NCBI GenBank assembly: GCA_019309605.1
Contig: JAFDFW010000316.1
Coordinates: forward strand, 1 to 5,117
Reading direction: 5' to 3'
DNA length: 5,117 nt
DNA from: Deltaproteobacteria bacterium
GTDB lineage: Bacteria > Myxococcota_A > Polyangia > Polyangiales > Houyiibacteriaceae
Both the position numbers and the translations under genes were made by a program. This document shows positions 1-5,117 of this stretch, one piece after another; position 1 is the first letter of the stretch; the number at the start of each line of letters is the position of its first letter. Under the pieces are notes generated by a model, which saw only the letters and a list, made by a program, of their open reading frames with translations, was not told the DNA's origin and ran no database searches.

Positions 1-1
1 A

Positions 2-229
2 CAGGTGTACGACGTGACGCGCGGCCGTGACTTCTATGGCCCGGGCGGGCCCTACGGGATGTTCGCCGGGAAAGATTGCACCCGTGCGCTGGCGAAGGTG
101 TCGTTCGACGAAGAACTCTTCACCGGCGACATCGAGGGGCTCGACCCGGACGAACTCGACAAGCTCGAAGAGTGGATCGCGATGTTCGAGGGCAAGTACC
201 GGCGCGTCGGTCGCTTGCTCGAGCCGTAG
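2..229 (+). CDS. Cytochrome b5-like haem/steroid-binding (MAPR family) protein, C-terminal part
   Basis: This is the last 75 codons of a gene whose start lies left of the window. The first full codon is Gln, followed by VYDVTRGRDFYGPGGPYGMF, which closely matches the core of the membrane-associated progesterone receptor (PGRMC) family: a (K/Q)VYDVT strand, GR-x-FYGP-x-GPYG-x-FAG-x-D, an acidic stretch, then W and K-Y-x-x-VG-x-L at the end. In animal PGRMC1 the second Tyr of YGPxGPY is the axial haem ligand; here the two tyrosines are residues 12 and 18 of the visible part. The family binds haem and in eukaryotes modulates P450 and sterol enzymes; the bacterial role is less clear. The GTG at position 5 lies inside the conserved strand and is not the true start. 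No membrane anchor is visible, but one could be in the missing N-terminus. The stop is one base from the convergent gene's stop. The family call is firm; the function is not. Confidence 0.88.
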   Translation, partial: QVYDVTRGRDFYGPGGPYGMFAGKDCTRALAKVSFDEELFTGDIEGLDPDELDKLEEWIAMFEGKYRRVGRLLEP

Positions 230-230
230 G

Positions 231-1379
231 CTAGGGCGACAGGACTGGGGTGACCTGGAGGACTTCGCCGTCAGAGCCACCGCCGTCGGTGGTGATGTAC
301 AAGAGCCCGTCCGGCCCTTGCCTCGGCGAGCGGAGGCGTCCCCGATCTTCGATCACCCGGAAGTCGTCGGTCACCTCGCCCTCGGAGGTCACGACGTAGA
401 GGTGCAGGTGCGTGGCTGCCAAAGTCGCCACGGCCAGCATGCCGTCCCAGTCGCCCCAGGTGTTTCCTTCGATGAAGGTCGCACCCGCTAACGCCAGGGT
501 CGGTGAGCCAGTCGACCAGATCGCCTCGACCGCAGCGGGAAACTTTTCAAGGTCGGTCATGGGAACCGATTCGTCGTAGCCCGGACCCGGATCCCAGCCG
601 AAGTTGCCTGCCACGAGCAGATTGACTTCATCGTCGATCGATGGGCCGTGCTCGGCCGACACGCCGAGACTGTCTGCAGAGCGGAACGCCACTCCCTGAA
701 CGTTGCGGTGGCCTTTTGAAAACCAGCGGTATCCACCTGTGTTGCCAGGCACAGCCGCGCCATTTCGATCGATGCGCAGCACTTTGCCGCCGAGCGAGTC
801 GTCGTCCTGTGGGGTGTCCGCGATCGCCGCGTCGCCGGTACCGACCCACAGGTGGCCGTTCGGTCCGAAGCGAGGCCGACATCCGCTGTGCCTTCCCGAA
901 CTGTACGGCATGCCTTTCACGATGTCGGCGCGAGCGACCAGGCCGTCGCCGTTGGGCGTTTCGAGTGTGAACCGCACCAGGCGCACATCGGTGTCCCCGT
1001 CCAGGCTGGAGGCCATGCACACGTAGACGTAGCCGTTGGTTGCAAAGGCGGGATCGACTTCGAGCCCCAGCATGCCGCCTTCGCCGTTTGCGACCACATC
1101 CTCGGGCGTGACGGTGAACGGCTGGGCGTCCACGCCGTCCGCATACACATTGAGCCGTCCGGGCCTCTCGGTCACCAGCGCGGTCCCGTTGGGAAGCCAC
1201 GCGATATCCCACGGCTTGTCGAGGCCTGAGATGAACGTGGTCACCTCGAGGCCCGAGACGACACCGCTGCCACCGGACCCGGCATCGCCGCCGGTTCCTG
1301 CGCTACCGCCAGTGCTACTTGCAGACTCCCCACATGCGCCCAACAGGACCGCACAGACCAAGAAGATTCTAAGCCCCAC
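231..1379 (-). CDS. PQQ-dependent sugar dehydrogenase-like (glucose/sorbosone dehydrogenase family) lipoprotein
   Basis: A 382-residue protein predicted to be exported and lipid-anchored. Residues 1-15 form a hydrophobic signal peptide ending in the lipobox LGAC, with Cys16 as the lipidated residue. Gly follows Cys16, so outer-membrane sorting is plausible in a Gram-negative cell. A Ser/Gly/Thr-rich linker spans about 17-42. The rest is the six-bladed GSDH/YliI-type propeller: GLDKPWDIAWLPNG (52-65), TERPGRL (70-76), GEGGMLGLEVDPAF (99-112), H164 in RHSGCRPRFGPNG, VGTGD (179-183), GGKVLRID (197-204), GHRNVQG (223-229) and a closing blade RSPRQGPDGLLYITTDGG (350-367). H164 and R225 fit the catalytic His and PQQ-contacting Arg of soluble glucose dehydrogenase. 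The likely activity is PQQ-dependent oxidation of an aldose-type sugar in the periplasm, but the substrate is not predictable and not all homologues bind PQQ. The GTG start is the only conventional start after an in-frame stop at 1437-1439; no good Shine-Dalgarno is seen. It lies 31 bp downstream of the symporter gene, probably co-transcribed. Confidence 0.87.
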   Translation of the reverse strand: MGLRIFLVCAVLLGACGESASSTGGSAGTGGDAGSGGSGVVSGLEVTTFISGLDKPWDIAWLPNGTALVTERPGRLNVYADGVDAQPFTVTPEDVVANGEGGMLGLEVDPAFATNGYVYVCMASSLDGDTDVRLVRFTLETPNGDGLVARADIVKGMPYSSGRHSGCRPRFGPNGHLWVGTGDAAIADTPQDDDSLGGKVLRIDRNGAAVPGNTGGYRWFSKGHRNVQGVAFRSADSLGVSAEHGPSIDDEVNLLVAGNFGWDPGPGYDESVPMTDLEKFPAAVEAIWSTGSPTLALAGATFIEGNTWGDWDGMLAVATLAATHLHLYVVTSEGEVTDDFRVIEDRGRLRSPRQGPDGLLYITTDGGGSDGEVLQVTPVLSP

Positions 1380-1410
1380 GAGGACAATGTCGTCTCTGCT
1401 GGGCCGGAGT

Positions 1411-2178
1411 TCAAGCAGAAGGAAAGCGCCGGTAGGTCAAGATCACCGCGACCGCGAGCGGTGCGTTCTGCACGCCTGTCTCCAGCGAAACCGCGTGACG
1501 TTGACGCGGCGCAAGGCCTGCGATCCGCGCGATGATGTAGCCGAGCACCATGCCGCTCCCGGCCACAAAGACGCAGGCGAGAAGACTGGCATCCTCCGTG
1601 GTCAGCAAGAGGTGCATCTGGTCGGCCACGGTGGTGACGAGCAGGACGGCCAACAACAGCGCGCCCGAGGCGGCGCCCACGCGCTCGACCTTCTTCGCGG
1701 ATTCCACAGAGCGGTGTCGAATCCACATGCCGCCCGCGATGGGCAGGAGCATCAACGCGAGCGTGCCCATGACCGCCAGGTACGGGATCTCCATCTGTGT
1801 TTGGTCGAGCGACGCTGTGTACGCGTACAAGAGTGTCGGCATCATCACGACCGAGGCTAAGGTCGAGACCGCCGTCATCGAGATACTGAGCGCGACATCG
1901 GCGCCGGAGAAATAGGCGAACATGTTGCTGGCGTTGCCCCCCGAAGTGCACGCCATGAGCATGAGTCCCCAGGCATCGCTGCCCTCGAGCCCAAGCCACT
2001 GGATCGCCAAGTACGCCAGCAGGGGCATCCAACCGAACTGTGATGCGAGTCCGATCAGGATGGCGCGCGGCCGCTCGAGAGCGCGGGTGTAGTCCGCAGG
2101 CGTCAGCGAAGCGCCCATCCCGACCATGAGCACGAGGGTGAGCGCCGCGACGAGTACCTTGTCCAGACCGCTGAGCAT
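1411..2178 (-). CDS. Bile acid:sodium symporter (BASS/SLC10-like), apparently lacking the last membrane helix
   Basis: A 255-residue polytopic inner-membrane protein if the ATG at 2178 is used; an in-frame GTG at 2193 would add five residues. About eight hydrophobic segments are readable. The family hallmarks are present: LDKVL at the start, SQFGWMPL (Q47), CTSGGNASNMF (S84, N85), LSISMTAVSTLASVVMMP, and SLETGVQNAPLA (E233, Q237). By comparison with NTCP/ASBT, Q47 and Q237 match Na2-site and S84, N85 and E233 Na1-site residues, so sodium coupling looks intact. Members move bile salts, but also pantoate, pyruvate and other organic anions, so the substrate is open. The protein stops 18 residues after Q237, where relatives continue through one more helix. 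A hydrophobic stretch resembling that helix lies in the +1 frame directly after the stop and overlaps the next gene's signal peptide. Start choice is uncertain: GGGAG at 2195-2199 is too close to the GTG (1 nt) and rather far from the ATG (16 nt). Confidence 0.82.
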   Translation of the reverse strand: MLSGLDKVLVAALTLVLMVGMGASLTPADYTRALERPRAILIGLASQFGWMPLLAYLAIQWLGLEGSDAWGLMLMACTSGGNASNMFAYFSGADVALSISMTAVSTLASVVMMPTLLYAYTASLDQTQMEIPYLAVMGTLALMLLPIAGGMWIRHRSVESAKKVERVGAASGALLLAVLLVTTVADQMHLLLTTEDASLLACVFVAGSGMVLGYIIARIAGLAPRQRHAVSLETGVQNAPLAVAVILTYRRFPSA

Positions 2179-2194
2179 CGGGGCATCATACACA

Positions 2195-2208
2195 CTCCCG
2201 ATCGGGAG
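2195..2208. promoter_or_regulatory. Perfect 14-bp palindrome upstream of the symporter gene
   Basis: CTCCCGATCGGGAG is fully self-complementary. It sits just upstream of the symporter start on the minus strand, inside the divergent intergenic region. Its minus-strand right arm GGGAG is also the only Shine-Dalgarno-like sequence for that gene. It could be an operator for a dimeric regulator or, as RNA, a CTCCC-GATC-GGGAG hairpin covering the ribosome site. No T-tract follows, so it is not a convincing terminator. The sequence feature is certain; its role is inferred. Confidence 0.4.
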
Positions 2209-2238
2209 AACCCGGGCTGCAGGCTCGTGGACGCCCTA

Positions 2239-2267
2239 TTGACGTTCATTCAGGTCGAGCGCAGCAT
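2239..2267 (+). promoter_or_regulatory. Candidate sigma70-type promoter for the acyl-CoA dehydrogenase operon, possibly leaderless
   Basis: TTGACG (2239-2244) is a good -35 match, followed by a 17-nt spacer and CAGCAT (2262-2267), a weak -10 with three of six consensus bases. A start about 7 nt after the -10 would fall on or next to the GTG at 2274, implying a leaderless transcript. That agrees with the absence of any Shine-Dalgarno directly upstream of the GTG. The weak -10 keeps confidence low. Confidence 0.35.
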
Positions 2268-2273
2268 CGTTCG

Positions 2274-3599
2274 GTGGACAACGAGAAGATCATCAGCGAG
2301 GTGATGGGCGGTGGCTTGCGTGTTCTCAACCGTATCGCCGACTCGCCTCTAGTCGAGCGCCTCGGACTCGAACAGCGTGCCCAGCGGCTCGTTTACGAAG
2401 GTGCCAAGCGTGCGGCCGAAACTGCAGCGAAGGCAGCCAAGCGGCTCGCGCCCAAACGTTCCAGTGATCGCCCACGAAGGTCGAGGAAGTTCGACCTGAG
2501 CTTGAGCGAGGAGCAGCAGCTCATGCGGGACACGCTTCGGCGATTTGCAGATGACGTGATGCAGCCGGCAGCTCGGGAGGCCGACGATCGTTCCGCGCCG
2601 CCCGACGACTTTCTCGAGACGTTCAGCGAGCTCGGCGCGATGGCGATGGCTGTACCAGAGGGCTTGGGCGGGGCCGCCGAGCAGGTGTCGGCGGTGTCTC
2701 AGATGCTCATCGCGGAAGACCTTGCGAGAGGCGACATGGGCCTCGCGTATGCCGCACTATCGCCGTTGTCCTTCGTGAACGCGATCGTTCACTGGGGAGA
2801 TGATCAACAGCGGGCGCGGTTGCTGCCTTCGTTCTTGGAAGGAGAGACGACGGCCGCGAGCGTCGCCGTCGTGGAGCCGCAACCGCTATTCGATCCGAAC
2901 GCATTGCGAACGACGGTCAAGAAACGTGGCCCGGACTACCTGCTCAGCGGAGAGAAATCGATGGTGGCGTTGGCCGATCGTGCGAAGTGGTTCTTGGTTG
3001 CAGCCGAGATCCCCAAAGCAGGTCCGCGCTTTTTCTTGGTGGAGGGCGATGCGGCCGGCGTCGAGGTGACCCAAGAACCCGCAATGGGTTTGGGATCGGC
3101 AGGGCTCGGGCGCCTGAAGCTCGACGATGTCCGCGTTGCTCGCGAGTCGCTGCTTGGCGGCGCAGCGGCGTTGAAGGCGGAGGGCCAGGCCGCCTACGAC
3201 GACGCGGTGAACCGCGCGAGCATTGCCTGGGGCGCGATGGCCCTCGGGACTTCTCAGGCCCTGCTGGATTATGCGATTCCGTATTGCAACGACCGGATCG
3301 CGTTCGGAGAGCCGATTTCCCATCGGCAAGCGGTGGCCTTCATGATTGCGGACATCGGCATCGAGCTCGAGTCGATGCGCATGCTGGTCTATCGAGCAGC
3401 CGGGCGCATCGACGCAGGGCTGAAGTGTCGGCGCGAGGCGTATCTCGCGCGCACCCTCTGCTCCGACAAGGCGATGCAGATCGGAACGAACGGGGTGCAG
3501 CTTCTGGGGGGTGCGGGTTTCATCAAGGACCACCCAGTGGAGATTTGGTATCGCCAACTTCGTTCCATCGCGGTCATGGACGGCAATCTGTTGGTCTAG
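2274..3599 (+). CDS. Acyl-CoA dehydrogenase family protein, non-catalytic-type subunit with N-terminal extension
   Basis: A 441-residue protein. Residues 1-72 are an extension rich in Ala, Lys and Arg, with probable amphipathic helices and no signal peptide. The acyl-CoA dehydrogenase fold starts near FDLSLSEEQQLMRD (73-86) and runs to the end. The C-terminal helical domain keeps R341-x-x-F344-G...Q352 and Q409-L-L-G-G-A-G, the elements that in MCAD contact the FAD of the adjacent subunit. The middle domain lacks the usual TEPxxGSD: VEPQPLFDP stands in its place (200-208). The Asp of the CoA-contacting D-x-x-R pair is Ala311, with R314 kept. The catalytic Glu position holds Asp436 (MDG where relatives have YEG), and the protein ends five residues later. 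It therefore probably cannot act alone and likely pairs with the product of the next gene. GTG 2274 is the first conventional start in frame; ATG 2304 is an alternative. The AGGGGA of the next gene overlaps this gene's stop, suggesting coupled translation. Confidence 0.88.
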   Translation: MDNEKIISEVMGGGLRVLNRIADSPLVERLGLEQRAQRLVYEGAKRAAETAAKAAKRLAPKRSSDRPRRSRKFDLSLSEEQQLMRDTLRRFADDVMQPAAREADDRSAPPDDFLETFSELGAMAMAVPEGLGGAAEQVSAVSQMLIAEDLARGDMGLAYAALSPLSFVNAIVHWGDDQQRARLLPSFLEGETTAASVAVVEPQPLFDPNALRTTVKKRGPDYLLSGEKSMVALADRAKWFLVAAEIPKAGPRFFLVEGDAAGVEVTQEPAMGLGSAGLGRLKLDDVRVARESLLGGAAALKAEGQAAYDDAVNRASIAWGAMALGTSQALLDYAIPYCNDRIAFGEPISHRQAVAFMIADIGIELESMRMLVYRAAGRIDAGLKCRREAYLARTLCSDKAMQIGTNGVQLLGGAGFIKDHPVEIWYRQLRSIAVMDGNLLV

Positions 3600-3603
3600 G
3601 GGA
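3598..3603 (+). promoter_or_regulatory. Ribosome binding site overlapping the upstream stop codon
   Basis: AGGGGA begins within the TAG stop (3597-3599) of the first dehydrogenase gene and lies 4 nt before ATG 3608. It fixes the start of the second gene, although that reading frame stays open much further upstream. The overlap suggests translational coupling, consistent with equal synthesis of two partner subunits. Confidence 0.65.
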
Positions 3604-3607
3604 CTCA

Positions 3608-4816
3608 ATGATCTATTTGGAACTTTCAAAGAACCTCAAGCTTGTCGTCAACCAGGCGCACCAGGTGGCCAAGCACGTGTTCCGGCCGATCTCACGTAAG
3701 TACGACCGCGCCGAGCACGAGTATCCGAAAGAACTCGACCTGCTCGCCGCCCTCATGGACGGTCTGAACGCGGGTGGCGGGCAAAAGGGCGCGGGCATCG
3801 ATACGCTCCAGCAAGGGGAAGGGACAGATCAGGGGGTCCGTAACGGCGCCAACATGTCCACGTGTCTAGGGATGACCGAGCTGTGTTGGGGCGATGTCGG
3901 CCTGGCGATTTCCATTCCGCGTCAGGGTCTCGGCAATGCGGCGATCACTGCGGTGGCGGACGCCGACCAGAAGAAGCGCTTCAAAGGCCTGTGGGCGGCG
4001 ATGGCGATCACCGAACCTGGGGCAGGGTCGGATTCAGCCAATATCCGCACGACGGCTCGCCTTGATGGCGATGAGTGGGTGCTCGATGGCGAGAAGATCT
4101 ACGTCACCGCGGGGAGTCGGGCCGACGCGGTGGTCGTTTGGGCGACGCTCGATCGGAATCTTGGGCGCGCCGCGATCAAGTCGTTCGTCGTGCCGCGTGA
4201 CACCCCCGGCATGGAGGTCGTCCGCCTCGACAAGAAGATGGGGATTCGCGCCTCAGACACCGCTAGCATCACCCTCACGGACTGCCGCATTCCAAAAGAG
4301 AACCTCCTGGGCACTGCCGACATCGACACGAAAAGGGGCTTTAGCGGTGTCATGCAGACCTTCGACAACACACGTCCCGTCGTGGCGGCGATGGGCGTTG
4401 GCGTTGCGCGTGCGGCGCTCGAGCACACGCGGGAGCTGCTCGCCGGCGAGGGCATCGAGGTTCGCTATAGTGGGTCGTTGTTCACGAAGAGTGCCGCCGA
4501 AGCCGAGTTAATCCGCATGGAGGCGGAGTGGGAAGCGGGTCGCCTGCTCATGCTCAAAGCGGCCTGGATGGCGGACAATGCGATCCCCAACTCGACCGAG
4601 GCCTCGATGTCCAAGGCGAAGGCTGCACGGGTCGCCAACAAGATCACGCTCCAGTGCGTCGAGCTGTGCGGCGGCCTCGGCTACTCCGAAGAGGATCTCC
4701 TCGAGAAGTGGGCGCGGGATTCCAAGATCATCGACATCTTCGAGGGCACCCAGCAGATTCAGTTGTTAATCATCGCGCGGCGATTGCTCGGAAAGCGGTC
4801 GTCCGAGCTTCGGTAA
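3608..4816 (+). CDS. Acyl-CoA dehydrogenase, catalytic-type subunit
   Basis: A 402-residue flavoprotein, the usual family length, predicted to be cytosolic. It would introduce the trans-2,3 double bond into an acyl-CoA thioester, passing electrons to ETF. Visible elements in order: an N-terminal helical region with an unusual Gly/Gln-rich stretch (about 52-82); MAITEPGAGSD (132-142), which binds flavin; WVLDGEKIYVTAG (157-169) in the middle beta-domain; TFDNTRPVVAA (251-261), giving the D253/R256 CoA-contact pair very like MCAD; and KIIDIFEGTQQIQ (373-385) with E379 at the catalytic base position. Where relatives have R-x-x-FG-x-x-I-x-x-x-Q, this protein has a dissimilar segment (about 279-301), and the Gln of QxxGGxG is Glu352. 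These are the elements kept by the product of the preceding gene, so the two probably form a mixed tetramer. It starts 8 bp after the preceding stop with a good ribosome site. The acyl substrate cannot be read from sequence. Confidence 0.92.
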   Translation: MIYLELSKNLKLVVNQAHQVAKHVFRPISRKYDRAEHEYPKELDLLAALMDGLNAGGGQKGAGIDTLQQGEGTDQGVRNGANMSTCLGMTELCWGDVGLAISIPRQGLGNAAITAVADADQKKRFKGLWAAMAITEPGAGSDSANIRTTARLDGDEWVLDGEKIYVTAGSRADAVVVWATLDRNLGRAAIKSFVVPRDTPGMEVVRLDKKMGIRASDTASITLTDCRIPKENLLGTADIDTKRGFSGVMQTFDNTRPVVAAMGVGVARAALEHTRELLAGEGIEVRYSGSLFTKSAAEAELIRMEAEWEAGRLLMLKAAWMADNAIPNSTEASMSKAKAARVANKITLQCVELCGGLGYSEEDLLEKWARDSKIIDIFEGTQQIQLLIIARRLLGKRSSELR

Positions 4817-4817
4817 C

Positions 4818-4823
4818 GGAGGG
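4818..4823 (+). promoter_or_regulatory. Strong ribosome binding site for the VOC-family gene
   Basis: GGAGGG, a near-perfect Shine-Dalgarno, lies 4 nt before ATG 4828 and immediately after the TAA stop of the dehydrogenase gene. It fixes the start of the partial downstream gene and indicates it is read from the same transcript. Confidence 0.7.
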
Positions 4824-4827
4824 CGTC

Positions 4828-5117
4828 ATGGAGATCAGCGGCATTGCGCACACGTTTGTCACGGTCGGGGACTTCGGCCGATCCCGCGCGTTCTACAGCA
4901 AACTCCTGCCTTTCCTCGGCTTGAAGAACGTCATGGATATCCCCGGGACATACTACTGCGTGGGCGGCCGCACCGGTTTCGCGATTCGAGAAGCCGCCGA
5001 AGGGCATCGCGGGGACCGCTTCGACCAAAACCGCATCGGCCTCCATCACATCTGCTTCCGCGCAAGAACACGCGAAGACGTCGACGAGGCACACGACTTC
5101 GTGAAGGACCTAGGCGC
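4828..5117 (+). CDS. Glyoxalase/bleomycin-resistance (VOC) superfamily protein, N-terminal part
   Basis: 97 residues are visible before the right edge. The pattern is a typical VOC beta-alpha-beta-beta-beta module: GIAHTFVTVGDFGRSRAFY (5-23), then LLPFLGLKNV, a strand with YYCVGG, and FAIREA. A second module begins at IGLHHICFRA (70-79), followed by a helix with VDEAHDFVKDLG. His8 and the His73/His74 pair lie where VOC enzymes place metal ligands, though the full ligand set would need the missing C-terminus. VOC proteins include glyoxalase I, extradiol dioxygenases, methylmalonyl-CoA epimerase and resistance proteins; nothing here chooses among them. It begins 11 bp after the dehydrogenase stop with a strong ribosome site, so it is probably the third gene of that operon and may act on a related CoA or carbonyl metabolite. 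The fold assignment is good; the function is unknown. Confidence 0.82.
   Translation, partial: MEISGIAHTFVTVGDFGRSRAFYSKLLPFLGLKNVMDIPGTYYCVGGRTGFAIREAAEGHRGDRFDQNRIGLHHICFRARTREDVDEAHDFVKDLG

Noticed and set aside
5..229. GTG at position 5 as a true start of a 74-residue protein
   Set aside because: It falls inside the conserved (K/Q)VYDVT strand, and the frame is open to the window edge, so the gene is truncated.
277..292. Inverted repeat CCACCG-CCGT-CGGTGG near the end of the lipoprotein gene, considered as a terminator
   Set aside because: It lies within the coding sequence of the conserved final blade, encodes Gly/Ser-rich residues, and has no T-tract on either strand.
1036..1860. 274-residue open frame on the plus strand opposite the lipoprotein and symporter
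   Set aside because: It is antisense to two genes with clear family motifs, low in complexity, and an expected by-product of high GC coding DNA.
1241..2032. 263-residue minus-strand frame overlapping the symporter
   Set aside because: It is a shifted frame of the symporter, rich in Arg, Gly and His, with no membrane segments or recognisable domain.
1379..2178. Symporter-lipoprotein fusion by programmed frameshifting
   Set aside because: There is no convincing slippery sequence or stimulator at the stop, and the fused topology would place an exported-type domain in the cytosol. The frameshift or short-protein explanations are kept as a finding instead.
2987..3607. Long upstream extension of the second dehydrogenase reading frame (about 207 residues)
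   Set aside because: It overlaps the first dehydrogenase in another frame, is Arg/Gly-rich without family motifs, and ATG 3608 has a good ribosome site at the normal family start.
2886..3629. 247-residue minus-strand frame opposite the first dehydrogenase
   Set aside because: It is antisense to a well-supported gene and shows no motif or ribosome site.
4759..5094. 111-residue minus-strand frame opposite the VOC gene
   Set aside because: The plus-strand frame has a strong ribosome site and a clear VOC pattern; the antisense frame has neither.

Overview
The window is about 5.1 kb of GC-rich, densely coding bacterial DNA with no RNA genes, mobile elements or CRISPR repeats that I can see. GTG starts, the high GC content and a Ser/Gly-rich linker after a lipobox resemble a Myxococcota-like (former deltaproteobacterial) genome. 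That placement is an inference from style, not from a marker gene.

Layout: (1) 2-229 (+) is the 3' end of a cytochrome b5-like haem/steroid-binding (MAPR/PGRMC-type) protein cut by the left edge. (2) One base away, tail to tail, 231-1379 (-) encodes a lipoprotein of the PQQ-type glucose/sorbosone dehydrogenase beta-propeller family. (3) Upstream of it on the same strand, 1411-2178 (-) encodes a bile acid:sodium symporter (BASS/SLC10-like) that keeps its Na+-site residues but stops before the final membrane helix. (4) An intergenic region of about 80-95 bp between divergent genes carries a perfect 14-bp palindrome on the symporter side and a promoter-like element on the other. (5) 2274-3599 and 3608-4816 (+) encode two different acyl-CoA dehydrogenase-family proteins 8 bp apart. 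(6) 4828-5117 (+) is the start of a glyoxalase/VOC-fold protein, cut by the right edge and probably in the same operon.

The most interesting signal is the dehydrogenase pair. The two proteins have lost opposite halves of the usual acyl-CoA dehydrogenase active site. The first lacks the TEPxxGSD flavin motif and the catalytic Glu (Asp instead) but keeps the R-x-x-F-G...Q and Q-x-x-G-G-x-G elements that reach into a neighbouring subunit's FAD. The second keeps TEPGAGSD, the D-x-x-R CoA contacts and the catalytic FEGT Glu, but has lost R-x-x-F-G...Q and has Glu for the Gln of QxxGGxG. This predicts an obligate alpha2beta2 enzyme with two FAD sites, similar in principle to the heteromeric FadE/ChsE enzymes of actinobacterial steroid side-chain degradation. 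The first subunit also has an unusual basic N-terminal extension of about 72 residues.

A shared theme can be suggested: a bile-acid-type transporter, a MAPR-type haem/steroid-binding protein and a heteromeric acyl-CoA dehydrogenase would fit uptake and beta-oxidation of a bulky isoprenoid or steroid acid. The genes lie in at least three transcription units and each family has other roles, so this is only a hypothesis.
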